Of a stretch of 64,000 nucleotides of DNA, positions 52,966 through 63,799 are shown piece after piece (within the stretch, counting starts at the first letter, position 1; every line of letters begins with the position of its first letter). The stretch is from Mauremys mutica. Its lineage: Eukaryota; Chordata; Testudines; Geoemydidae. Where the stretch lies: the NCBI RefSeq assembly GCF_020497125.1, contig NC_059094.1, positions 5,435,733 through 5,499,732 on the forward strand, written 5' to 3'. Position numbers and translations under genes: made by a program. The notes beneath the pieces were generated by a model. The model was not told the DNA's origin. It searched no databases and saw only the letters and a list, made by a program, of their open reading frames with translations.

Positions 52966-53552
52966 TCAAATCCTCAACCTATGTCCCTACTTTGGAGTCC
53001 AGGTGGCAAACACCCTGGAATCTAGGCCTGTTTGGAGCAGGTGTTTGATTCAACCCATTTGGAATAGTCAGAATATTTCATCTTTAATCTAAACATCTCA
53101 ATGATGGGCCCTTCATGGAAAAACCAAATGAAATGCTAGGCATGAGCCATGATATTGAGAATTTTCTCCACGTACTTTATTCATACTTAAATATTGCCAG
53201 TGAAGAACATTTTGTGTCTGGAGGTCCTGAAGCATCAAGTACTTTTCCTCAGATATTGAAAGATCCCTCCTGAATGTTCTGAAGACAGAGAATTTTGGAG
53301 ACTCCATACTCTGGATTACTTTTTTCTAGGCTTCTTCAGTCCACTCAATAGTCACAAACAACAAGCCCTCTTCCTGCTTTTCACTACCTCAGGGAACTGA
53401 CCAAGGTCATCTCAAAACTCATCCCTTTTTCATCATCGTCAGATGAAACCTCCTTGTTTATAGCTCAGAGGGCCCAGTCCAGCTCCAACTGAAGTCAGCG
53501 TGGTCCTTCTGTGATTTGTATTGCAGGAGACTTCTGTGATTTGTATCCCTTG
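52966..53552. other. No feature recognised
   Basis: Nothing is supported. Confidence 0.4.
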
Positions 53553-53742
53553 GGGTGAGGGATAGCTCAGTGGTTTGAGCATTGGCCTACTAAACCCAGC
53601 GTGGTGAGTTCAATCCTTGAGGGGGCCACTTAGAGATCTGGGGCAAAAATTGGTCCTGCTAGTGAAGGCAGGGGGCTGGACTAGATGACCTTTCAAGGTC
53701 CCTTCCAGCTCTAGGAGAGTGGTATATCTCCAATTATTACTT
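53553..53742 (+). mobile_element. Turtle tRNA-derived SINE
   Basis: GGGTGAGGGATAGCTCAGTG head, GAGTTCAATCC box B, GGACTAGATGACCTTTCAAG, and the tail TGGTATATCTCCAATTATTA. The same tail subfamily as 3861 and 23641. Confidence 0.93.
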
Positions 53743-53845
53743 AGGAACCCCACCCCACCCCTTGCACTAGGCATAATATAGACATAGAACAAAGAGACAG
53801 TCCCTCCCCAAAGACCTTCCAATCTAAGGAGAAGATGAGAGACAA
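53743..53845 (-). mobile_element. MIR/L2-type 3' fragment, inverted
   Basis: CACTAGGCATAATATAGACA, AGAGACAGTCCCTCCCCAAA, GACCTTCCAATCTAAGG corresponds to the inverse of a CORE-SINE/L2 3' end. The SINE at 53553 abuts it. Confidence 0.55.
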
Positions 53846-53984
53846 CAGGTGGGGAAGAACAAGGTGGTAAGAAGGAGAGGATTCTGATGCCAGCTGCCTA
53901 ATTCTCCCATGGACCAGGCCTAGCAAGCTGCAGTGTATCAGGTTTACCAACTTGCTCAGTTCTGTTTTGCTGTGTGCTGATGAT

Positions 53985-54290
53985 ATGTGATTTAGACCAA
54001 AATTCTCCTTTCCAATTCAACTCTGGGCAATGCAACAACTTCAGCTAATTTGGACAAAACAGAGCAGGCCTGTGGGCCCTTCCTTAATACACTCTCAGAA
54101 CAGTGCTCAGTGATCAGGGCTAGCGACGCTATTGAATACCTGGAGGTGATAATTTACAAGACAAAATTAGGAGTTTACAGATCGTTTGTCTTCCCTTCCA
54201 TCCCAGAACTCTCCTGCTGTGCCACACGAGCTGTGTCTCTAATTGGCGGCATTAATACAATTAAGATGATAATTTTGCTGTGATTTTGCT
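53985..54290 (+). pseudogene. Tx1/L1-like LINE RT C-terminal scrap
   Basis: The plus translation has LDKTEQACGPF, AIEYLEVIIYKTKLGVYRSF and VSLIGGINTIKMIIL. This matches the L1/Tx1-type pattern 'IKYLGI.I...L......W..LSLIGRINTIKMxIL' that follows the RT catalytic domain. No other part of the element is visible. It is a different LINE clade from the CR1s that dominate here. Confidence 0.6.
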
Positions 54291-55039
54291 TTTATGTTAC
54301 AAAGTATCACACTCAATATCCAGTGTTAAATTCTATCATTATTTCTCTCCTTTGGGCTACCAGGCAAATCAGAGTCTTGCCTTCAGACACCACAGTGTCC
54401 CTCGGATAGGGGCCTGTCTCTCTGTCTGATACATTTTTTCACACACCAGAGACAGTAGGGGTCCAAGGAGGGCAATGAAAATGATTATTTATTTGGATTT
54501 AAACACCGCACTAACAAACACCTTATGAAAAGCATTAGGCCTGGGGCGACAATTAAAAGCCTGACACACAAATAATTAGAACATCGAAACCACAGTGCGC
54601 ATCTCCCCACCCCAGAGCCACAAAACAAGCCCCCCCCCACCTCACCTACTCACAAACCAGCCCCTCCCACAACTACCTCAGCTCTCCTCAAAGGGCTGCC
54701 TCCCCATCTGGGCTATGCAGCATGCCTGAGAGGTGAGCTGGCCCAGGTTATGTCACACCTAGAGATGCAGGAGGGGAGAGGGTTGTAAATCCCAAAGGTG
54801 AGAAGCCCTTCTGAATCCAGGCACCTCTGCTGCTTGCAGGATGGCACGGGGATGACAGGGAGCATTTCTCGGCTAAGGAAGGTCCTAGGCTACAGCCAGA
54901 CTCTGAGGAGAGATGGTTTGCCTTAGAGAGGGGACATTATAGATGGGTGCAAATTAAAGAGTGGTGTAGAAGAGGTGGGTGGAGAGCTCCTATTTATCCC
55001 TGCCCAGAAGACGTGAACAAGGGAACACTGTGAGAGGCA
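54291..55039. other. No feature recognised
   Basis: Nothing is supported. There is a short poly-C run at 54627-54640. Confidence 0.4.
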
Positions 55040-55180
55040 GTAAACTCAAAAATTGAGCTAAGGAAACTCTTATTTTAGGTAATGTCTGTTTAGCCCATGG
55101 AACTCACTGCTACTAGATATCATTAGGCCAAGAGCTTAGGAGGATTCCAACCAAGTTTAGACATTTAAAATGAGAACAGG
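55040..55180 (+). pseudogene. CR1-group ORF2 C-terminal scrap
   Basis: CCATGGAACTCACTGCTACT, AGATATCATTAGGCCAAGAG, CTTAGGAGGATTCCAACCAA, GTTTAGACATTTA is the DNA of the conserved end 'WNSLP...DI...AKSL..FK..LDI' of CR1-group ORF2. Confidence 0.7.
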
Positions 55181-55849
55181 AACATTGCAGTTACAGTAGA
55201 TAAGATGCAATTCTCTAGAAAGGAAATAAAGCCATCCATTTCAGGCATTATCTGCCTGGGACAGGGGAAATCTGCTGCTGCGGGATGCAACTGGCCTTTT
55301 TGTGATTTCTTGAACTTTCTTCCGAAGCACCAGTACTGGGAGATGTTGGAGAAAGGATGCTGGCCTGGTGGACCCCAGATCTGATTGGCTCTGGCCATTT
55401 GTGTGTCCCAATGCTGAGCAAACAACAACTAGCTGGTCTGAATTTCTGGATGATTTTTTTTGTGACAGTTTCTGATTTGTGATTGTTTTTCAGCATATCC
55501 AGTGACTGCACAAACATTTGTGCATAATGGAACCTCCGACCCTAGAAACCACACTCATATTCACTAAAATATTCACAAAGGATTTTTACATCCTGACCAG
55601 CTGTGTGTTTAATAGACAATGGGCCTGATTTTGCTCTCACTTATAACAGTTTTACACCAATGTAACTACACTGACTTAATGGGAGCTATTCCTGATTTAC
55701 ACCAATGTGACAGGAGGATGAGGCCCAGCATGCAGCTTTTAACTCTCACTTGACCTGGGGAAAGTTTTTGCTTCTGTCTTCTTGGCCCAAGCCGCTGATA
55801 TCTTAAGGAGTAAGAAGACCACAGCAAGCCAGCCTCACTCCTGGCCATT
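55181..55849. other. No feature recognised
   Basis: Nothing is supported. Confidence 0.4.
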
Positions 55850-57005
55850 CCATGATGGAGCAAATCTTCACAGTGTGCCAGTTTATTGAGAAGGCACAAG
55901 AATTCAAGTGGCCTGTTCACATTGTATTTGTGGACATCAAGGCAGCATGTGGCTGATCTTGAAACTCACCAGCCTCCCTGTAGAACGGTCCGGCTCCTAT
56001 ATGATGACTCCTCAAGCTGCATTCTTGTAAATGGGAAAAGAACCGTGGTCTTCTGAATTAGGTCAGGCATTCAACAAGGATGTTTGCTGCCCCAGAACAC
56101 TTCAATGCCACCATAGACTACATGCTTGATCAGACACTAATTAAATGCATTTTACACATATGCCTTGCTGATCAGAACCTCACCAACACTGACTTTGCTA
56201 ATGACATAGCACTAGTTGTGGAACCAGTGGACAAGCTAGTTGTCATTCTTAAAGCCCTGGGAAGCTCAGTGGCAAAAGTCACCCTGAAAATTAATTGGGG
56301 TAAAACCAAAATTCTTCTGGTTGAACATGAATATGCCATGGACTCTAGCCTATTAGTGGGTGACCACCCAGTTGAGATTATCAGTAATTTCACCAACCTT
56401 GGCTCTGTTGTTGATTATGTGGGTGGCAATGAGAAACAACTCGAAGGCCACACTGCAAAAGCATTGTCAGTGATGGGACTCTCCATTAAGAACATCTTTT
56501 GTAAATTGAACATCCTGATCCGTAGAGAGATGAAGCCAAGGCTATATGATGCTTTGGTGGTCAGCAATCTGCCCTGTGAGACTGAAACATGGCCCCTCAT
56601 TATCAAGACTGAAAAGAAGCTGGACATCATTCAGATGAAGCATCTCTGAATGATCAAATCAAATGGCAGAAATTCATGTCAAATGAAGAGATCCATTTTC
56701 TAACTTAATAAGTCCCGCTCTCTCAAACGGTCACCCAACACTCTCTGAGATGGCATGGCCATCTGTGCCGAATGCCTACTGATTTCCTGCGAGAATTATC
56801 ATCAACTTTGACCCAATGAAAGTGAGATGGAAACCTGCCCCCTTCCCCCAGAATACCTAAAACACAATGGCCATATGGTGTCAACAGACACCTGTCCCTC
56901 ACTGACATCCTACCTTGTAACATGCCGGATTTAGCTCAGGACAGAACGTCCTGGAGGCACAGAGCACGTTCAGTGGCCTCCATGAGAAAAAGCAAGATGG
57001 TGTCA
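55850..57005 (+). mobile_element. RTE-like LINE, reverse-transcriptase remnant
   Basis: The plus strand holds an RT with frame breaks. DQIFTVCQFIEKAQEFKWPV and HIVFVDIKAACG (block A, Asp kept, usual FD lost) lie near 55856-55950. IQQGCLLP and AIDYMLDQT follow near 56070-56130. The open 189-codon frame comes next, then LRWHGHLCRM and PPSPRI near 56740-56850, which are typical of RTE-group C-termini. The clade assignment is by pattern only. Confidence 0.75.
56080..56649 (+). pseudogene. RTE-like reverse transcriptase, 189-codon open part
   Basis: Blocks are IDYMLDQT, TDFANDIALVVEPVDKLVVI (the catalytic F-A-D-D reads F-A-N-D, so one catalytic Asp is Asn), LKINWGKTKILLV, ISNFTNLGSVVDYVGGNEKQ, and NLPCETETWPL where related elements have LLYGAETWPL. 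The loss of the catalytic Asp and the broken flanks make it inactive. The length open without a stop is probably chance survival. Confidence 0.8.
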
Positions 57006-57539
57006 GACTGCAGCCCAGTGGCAAGAGCATGAACTCTAGCACTGCTGTTTGCCTTCTCCCGACTCGCCAGGCTAATGATCTCGGAGAGAGGAAGCCATTG
57101 GCTTATCTCTTCCTCCTGCCCAGCTCAAACACTGATTTTCTGGAAGCCAAACAAAGGCAATGGAGATTGTCTGGAAAGATAAACAAGGAACAGTCTGAAC
57201 AACCAGGAAACTCAAGGGAAGCAAGAATTAAACATGGCAAGTAAACAAACTTATTTCTATGTCACTACAGTGGGGGGATGGGGACAGAGATTCTTTCGGG
57301 CTGCTTCACCTGGGGCTACTGGGGAGTGCCTGAGAGCTGCCAGCATGCCACATCGATCATATGGAGAGTAGCCTAACAAGCTGCTTGGCTTGCTGTCTTC
57401 TTCTTTGCTGGAGTCTGGGTTTTCCTTCTCCCTCTGAATCCAGACATAACACCCTCTGTTTTGGGAAGGTGCTGTCTGCCAGGGGGGAGGGTGACAGGCT
57501 GGGATTTGAACTCCATTGTAACACATTTACAATGCTACT
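57006..57539. other. No feature recognised
   Basis: Nothing is supported. Confidence 0.4.
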
Positions 57540-57830
57540 AGTGTTACTGCACTCCAGGGAGCAAGGCCCCATTGTGCTGGGTGTTGTACAGGTTATAAGT
57601 CCAGTCCCCACAGCAAAACACTCACAGAAGGTTTGGACAGTCACCTAGGACCCAGGACTGCTCAGGTCGATTCCCTAGTGCACCACAGTCTTCCTGTGGG
57701 ACCTTGAGTTAGTCACTTACAGCTGTACAATGGGGGTGACGGCACTGCCCTGCTGCACAGGGCAGCGAGGCTAAATGCATTAGAGCGTGTGAGATGCTCA
57801 GTTGCTATGGTTATGGGCATCATCTAAGTA
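57540..57830 (+). mobile_element. MIR-like relics (3' end then core)
   Basis: CAAGGCCCCATTGTGCTGGG, TGTTGTACAGGTTATAAGTC is a CORE-SINE/L2 3' end at 57560-57605. GTGGGACCTTGAGTTAGTCA, CTTACAGCTGTACAATGGGG, GTGACGGCACTGCC at 57695-57755 is a MIR core. Confidence 0.65.
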
Positions 57831-57982
57831 ACTTAGTTACAAAGACAGTCTAGGATTCTGACCCAACTGCTGGATAAGCTGATAAATGAGGGTGGGAGAA
57901 GCAAGACCATAGTAAAGATGGGAGTGTCAGCATAAGTACGGCATAAGTACGGACAAAGCAGTCACAGTGTTCTATGAAAAAA

Positions 57983-58072
57983 GTCACAAAGAGTCCTGTG
58001 GAACCTTAAAGACTAACAGACGTATTGGAGCATAAGCTTTCGTGGGTGAATACCCACTTCATCAGACGCATG
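57983..58072 (-). mobile_element. Penelope-like tail, best hammerhead-like core
   Basis: Plus-strand CACAAAGAGTCCTGTGGAAC, CTTAAAGACTAACAGACGTA, TTGGAGCATAAGCTTTCGTG, GGTGAATACCCACTTCATCA, GACGCATG is the inverted tail. On the minus strand the core 58065-58028 reads CTGATGA, A, GTGGG-loop-CCCAC, GAAA, GC-TTAT-GC, TC. All consensus blocks are intact. Confidence 0.88.
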
Positions 58073-58200
58073 TTCTATGGGCAGCTCTGTTTCAGTGTTT
58101 CTCTGGGCCTCAGTTTCCCACGTTACATGAGGAGGTTTATGAGGTGTAACTCACTTATGTTTCCAAAGCTCTTTGAGATCCTCAGCTAGATACTACAAGA
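58073..58200 (+). mobile_element. MIR-like relic
   Basis: TTTCTCTGGGCCTCAGTTTC, CCACGTTACATGAGG and CAAAGCTCTTTGAGATCCTC recall the MIR core and 3' end. It directly abuts the Penelope-like tail. Confidence 0.65.
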
Positions 58201-59170
58201 GAGGGGCAAGTGCCCTCTCACGCTGATCCTGATGCCCCGAAATGACTTGTCCATGCGCATGTACACTGTGTGGAGGTGCTTACATGGCAACGAGGGGGTT
58301 ACAATCATTACCAGGCATAATGGGAGTCCTCTCTCCCCCTAGGTGTTAGCGCAGCTGCCAGGAATGGAGGAAGCTGGGTGAGGCAGCCTAGGACCAACAG
58401 AACCTCACTGGGATTATGCTGCACATACAGGGATACAGGGTCAGATTCCCCAGGACAGGGGCTGGCATTTCCAGCTGCCTGCTGATCATCGTGCTAAGCA
58501 GCCGCTCCTTCTCCCTGTGCACAGGGTGCATCCCACATTGGTGTGCATGAGCCTCCCATGACCAACGATCTAGTAGTATCTTTTCTGCAAAGAAAAGGGA
58601 GTTGCCTAGATGGTAGAGAATGCAAGCCTGGGGTAGGCAAGATGGGACGTAGTCCAGGGGAGTGGCAGGAATGTTTGTGGTTGTCCAGCCCTTCGCTGCT
58701 GGTGATAGGGCCTTGGACTGGAACCCAGAGTAGGGGGTGGGCCCAGATTCCCCTCCTGGCCACTCATTGAGTGGCACAATCTGGGCAGGGAACTTGAAGA
58801 CTGTCCGTGTCCATTTGTTTTAAGCACAGAGGGAATGGCTCAGCCTGGGCAGTGGTGTTAAGGGCGGCCGGGGATGGCGCTGAGGGCTGTGATAGTACCC
58901 CACAGCCAGGGGAGGAGTCTGGTGACTTGGCTGAAAGGCTAAGCCACAGAGACGAGGTGCAGCATCTCCTGAGGAGTAAGGGGTGGGGCTGCAGAATGGG
59001 AGAGTAAGACAACAGGCTGAGGAACCATGAGAAGAGGATGTCAGGCTGGCAGAGCTAATCCCCAGAAGTGGGCGCTCCAGTTCTGAGTAGCGGTCCCCGT
59101 GACAAAGACATTTAAAACCTGGATTTTTTTCAGGACAATGCTGAGATGGTTCATATTTTACTTTGCGTGG
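58201..59170. other. No feature recognised
   Basis: Overlapping frames of 60-138 codons on both strands lack motifs. Confidence 0.4.
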
Positions 59171-59238
59171 CAGTAGGGCAAACGTGCACACACATGCATG
59201 CACAGACACACACGCACACACACCACAACCATGCACAT
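59171..59238. repeat. CA-rich low-complexity tract
   Basis: GTGCACACACATGCATGCAC, AGACACACACGCACACACAC. Confidence 0.85.
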
Positions 59239-60372
59239 GCTATGAACCTGTCTGTCAGAGGAACAGGAAGCTGTTTGCAACAGCTCCTTCATTGACTCAA
59301 CAGACCTATGAACTATGGTTTTGCCAACCCCAGGCCTCCCAAAATCATGAGATTTTAAAATTCATATGATTTGGATCCTTGTCCTTGCCTTCTGGTGATG
59401 GAGCCTTTGGAAGTCACATTTTCATGCTTTTCTCCACAACCGGCAAGGCTCTGTGATGGGGCAGACAAACCCCACCGCAGACAGGAAGGGGTTAAAGAGC
59501 AGCCCTGGGCTCGGCTAGCTCTGCTCTGCTCCACCTGTGCTGAGCGCTGGATTGAACAGGAGGAAAGCCCAGCAACTGGGGGCTGTATGGGAACAAGAAC
59601 AGAGATCTGCGCCTGTGTGGGGTGTGGATCCCCTCTTGGACCGGGGACTGGCCTGCTGGAGCCTTTAGGAGGAGTATAGACCTGGGTCGGAGGGTTAATC
59701 AGAGAAGAGCCGTGGGACCAGTCGCTAAGCAGGAAGATAGGCTACAGATGCTGGGGTGCTATAGATAGGAAGGGTGCTGAAGGCTGAGCCCAGCTGGACT
59801 GAGAATTCTTTTGTTTGGTGCATTTGTTGGACTTGGACTAAGTGTTTCTATTACCCCAGAAAGGTTTAAAGTAGCTTAGCCAGAAGGACCAGTCATCTCT
59901 ACTGCTGGAATAGGCTGAAGATAATAGTGGGGAAACTGAGGGAGAGCAGCTGCATTGCCACGTGCAGCCTTCAGGGGGCATGCTGGGATAGCAACTCAGT
60001 GATAGGTCCCAGCTTCCTTTCATTAACAGCTGAGATGAGATTCAGCCAGAATCACCTGACTCCGGGAGCAGGGGCTTCAAGAAAAACAAAAATCACCACG
60101 AGACCTGCGATAAATTTGCCCTGCAGAACACATACGTTTCCTGCTGATGCCTAGCCCTTTATAGCCCAATCTCCCAAACAGAACATCGCTGTGGTGCGGG
60201 TTAGGTATTAGGGTGGTGGCCCTGTGCAACCACCATCCCACTGCAGCTCAAGCCTGAATAAACCATTTTTGCAAGAGAAGGGGGATAAAATAATTAATCA
60301 GAAGTAACTAGTGATTGTTCCTGCATTTCCCATGTTCACTGCACTGCCACAGTCTGTGCGCCTTTCCTCTGA
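59239..60372. other. No clear feature
   Basis: TGTGATGGGGCAGACAAACC at 59451 looks like the start of a retroelement repeat but no end is visible. No gene is supported. Confidence 0.35.
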
Positions 60373-60520
60373 CAGCAGGGGTGCTGCAACAATTTCGGTA
60401 GTGGGGGTGCTGAGAATCATTGAACTGTAAACCCTGTATGTGATGGAAACCACTTCAAGAATTAAACTAAATGATGGTGCTGCTCATTACCCCAGCTGCT
60501 AGCACGGCTGGGGCTCTGAA
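60373..60520. mobile_element. hAT-like element, left part only
   Basis: CAGCAGGGGTGCTGCAACAA, TAGTGGGGGTGCTGAGAATC, AAACCCTGTATGTGATGGAA, ACCACTTCAAG. It looks like one end of a hAT-type repeat (CAGGGGTGCTG start). I see no matching right end. Confidence 0.45.
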
Positions 60521-60689
60521 CGTAGGGGGCAGCATTTCTTGGGCCTGTAGTTACTACAAGCAGGAGACTGGCCAATGCAGGGAATGGCCTGGCAATGCTT
60601 CTAGGCACAAACTACCCACAGAATAACTGCCAGGTCATTTATAATAATGACTGTTCTCTGCACTGTTAGAGCGCCTGTCACTCACAGCA

Positions 60690-60925
60690 CTGTCAGACAT
60701 TAGTTAAATCAGACTAATCTCATACACCTAGACACCATGGGAAGCCTCTGAGGATTATTATCCCCACTTTACCAATGAGGAAACAGGCATGAAGCAGTTA
60801 AGTGACTGGCCCAAGCCCACACAAGTCAGTGGCAGCATCTGAAATGGAACCTGAGGTCAGAGTCCCAGCCTCAAGCACTAGCTACTAGACACCACTAGAC
60901 TCCCTCCAGGTGGCTCGTCCAATGC
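60690..60925 (-). mobile_element. MIR-like relic, inverted
   Basis: TATTATCCCCACTTTACCAA, TGAGGAAACAGGCATGAAGC, AGTTAAGTGACTGGCCCAAG, AGTCAGTGGCAGCATCTGAA, GGTCAGAGTCCCAGCCTC is the inverse of the MIR core. Confidence 0.85.
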
Positions 60926-62304
60926 ATTATTAAATCACCCCCATAAAGCATGATCCCCACACAGAGAGGGTCAGATTTTGCTGTTTGTCACTGTCAGGTT
61001 TCACTGTCCTGCCAAGGGGGTTTGTGCTCGTTCGCTGCTCAGTGCTCATGACCCCTGGGAAACAGTGGGGAAAAGCCACTGTTAATGCAGGACAGGATCA
61101 TCATTTCGGAGGAACGCTGCCCTGCCCTGAAAACAGGGCTCTCTGCCCACCTGGAGTTCCTTCCTGGCCTATGCAATTTCTTTCTTCATTCTCAAGCCCT
61201 AGTTCTGGTGAAGGGAACCAAAGATTCCCACTGCCTCCACCAGAAGTGGGGCTGGGTTTAATATTCACTTCCTTTGTAACAGTCATCAGATGTCAGTGGT
61301 GTCCTCATCCCAGCAGTGACTAAAACTGATCATATTTGGGCCCAGGTATGCTAGATCTGTGAAGCAGGACCTCTCTTCTTTTTTATGGTGGCTGCCATGT
61401 TGTTTTCCAGAGTCTTAGCTTTCATTGTTTTTTAAAAAAGGAAAATGGCTGCAAAGGTAACCTGTAAAAAAAGACCCATGGATAATGCTGCAGTGTGCCT
61501 GAGTCTGCAGAACGCCTGAATCAGCAGCTTTGAGAGGGGTGTATTGCCCCATTCACTCCAATGTCACCATTGTTAATCACTTCACTGCTGATCAGATCCA
61601 TAGAGAGCAGAGGGATGAGCATAACCTGAAGATCTGTACAGTCTAATGGAGGGATATCTGGTTTTGAGGAATGAGTGGGTGGGCAGCTTGGAGGTTTAGC
61701 ACTGCCATTTCTTCCCAATCTGACCCATGCAAAAGGTCATGGAGAAGGAATGGAGCCCAGGTGGCAGAGCCAACCAAGAGGGAGCTTATCCAACAAGGTC
61801 TAGCAGGGCCTCCAGCTTCCAGAGCTGCAAGGACCTGTTCCGATGTGGTGGGTGTGGGGCCAGCTGGCTCCTTTACCAGCTCTAGTGGCTGCTGCCTATT
61901 CCACCGCTGGTGGCCATCTGTAGACTCAGGCAGACACGACAGTGTTAGTTATACTTGGGTTACATTTTCAAAGGCGAGTGACATTTCTTTTCATTTGTTG
62001 CGAATCCAGCTCTGGTTTCTGTTCACTGGTCATTTAGACAGCAGCCCTGATTCCTGCAAATCTGTTTGTTATTCACAAATACTCACCAACTAGTTTGGGG
62101 AAAACATGTTCAATCTCTGGGAACTTTGCAGACTGTTCTGTTTGACCATTTGTTCTTCATGGCATGTGATTGGTCACTTAAGGCATATGGTATTGTGTCT
62201 GCTCCCGGATTGGATGACTGAAACCTATTAAAGCGGAAAGTAGCAAATGACCAATGGCAAAATTTGAACAGTTCATGAACGTGATATTCCATTTCCAACA
62301 CCAA
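60926..62304. other. No feature recognised
   Basis: Nothing is supported. Confidence 0.4.
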
Positions 62305-62535
62305 GAGAGGAAGGATGGTTTAATGGTTACAGCACCAGCCAGGGGCTTGGGAAACCTGGGCTCAATTCCCATCTGACCTTGGGCAAGTCACCTGATCTCT
62401 CTGTGCCTCAGTTCCCCACCTGTACAATGGGGCTAATAGCACTGCCCTGCTCACATGGCTGTTGTGAGAATAAATACACTATGTATTGTGAGATGCTGAG
62501 TAAGGAATGATGGGAATGAGGGCTATAAAAGAACC
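62305..62535 (+). mobile_element. MIR-like SINE, near full-length
   Basis: AGGATGGTTTAATGGTTACA (tRNA-like head), GGCTCAATTCCCATC (box B region), GACCTTGGGCAAGTCACCTG, GTGCCTCAGTTCCCCACCTG, TACAATGGGGCTAATAGCAC, then TGTATTGTGAGATGCTGAG. All domains are in order. Confidence 0.88.
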
Positions 62536-62689
62536 ACAGATAAATCGACTATGCTAGTGCACATCTGGAGCTAGAACTGATGTGGGGAAAATCCATTCCC
62601 TGTTTGTGATGGTGGGAGTGGAAAAAGGAGACTCTTGATCCTGTACTCCCTGACCCCTGTGCATAATCCCATTTAAATTAAGCTGACTC

Positions 62690-62895
62690 TTAGGTTCCAT
62701 TTCCAGGTCAGCCTCATTATCTGTGTGACCATGAGCACGTCACTTAACTGCAGCATTTCCACTTTGTGCTTCAGTTTACCCACCCGTGCAGTCTGTGAAC
62801 TCGCTCCCGGGTGCTGAGAGGCTGAGTTAATGAAGCGATCTGGGATCATCGGGTGACAGAGGCCAGAGAAAGGTGAAGTATTATTATTACCCACA
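62690..62895 (+). mobile_element. MIR-like relic
   Basis: GTGTGACCATGAGCACGTCA, CTTAACTGCAGCATTTCCAC, GTGCTTCAGTTTACCCACCC, then GAAGTATTATTATTAC at the 3' end. Confidence 0.75.
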
Positions 62896-63799
62896 GTACT
62901 TCCCACACACCCGGCTCACGTCCAGGAAGGAAAAAGTCAACAAGGGCTAATACCAGCAAGAGGTGGCGCTTACTTCTGAGGAACAATCACGGAAATACAG
63001 CCACGGCAGAGCTGAGTCCAACCCAAATTGCCACAGACTTTGGGAAAGTTTGATTCCAGATCTGAATTCTGCAGCCATTTTTAGGTGAAATTCACAAGAC
63101 CCTAGGGAAGTTCAGCCAAAAACATTTAATCTCCATGGGATACAAGGTCCAAGCTACCAGTGAGACACATCCACTCAAGTTAGGAATCTGGTCAAGAGTC
63201 CCCCTTTAGTCATGTGGGTTTGACTTGTATGCCATTTGGCCTGCCATTTTATCTATGGGTCTTTTGAACATGCCCAGGATCACGGCTGAATTTATTTCAC
63301 TGCCTTGATAGCACATGAAAAACAACACATTCCCGTTTTATCTTCTTTCTGACTTTAGAGTATTTATATAGTGTGTGCAAAGCATGAAGGGTAATTGCAT
63401 GCCAATGCCAATGCAATCTCCCAAGCCACACAGCAAGTTTGCTTTTCTTGAGAAGTCAGTGGTAATTAGAACTCACCCAGCTGTGAGATAAGAGGTGTAA
63501 GCAGAAAGTCCAGTGAAGGCAAATTGCCAGCTGTATGTGAGCTTAAGCAAAGGTAGATCTAGCCCTCAGAGTGACCAAGAAATCACATAGGGCACTTTGA
63601 GGCATAGGCCTTGTGCTAGGGGGAATTTTCAAGGCAGTTTGTCCTTGTCCTTCAGCTGTTAAAATGCAGAGGTTGGGCAAAATGAGTATAACACACTACC
63701 CACTCAGATCGACCATTTACACTCCCTTGGTAAAGATGAAAGTGGAGACACAAGGTGCAAGGCAGCAGAAAATCTGCCCCTATGGACTGTTCCTCAGCT
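62896..63799. other. No feature recognised
   Basis: Nothing is supported. Confidence 0.4.

Noticed and set aside
59451..59800. Possible LTR starting TGTGATGGGGCAGAC
   Set aside because: No matching CA end, poly(A) signal or flanking duplication could be found.
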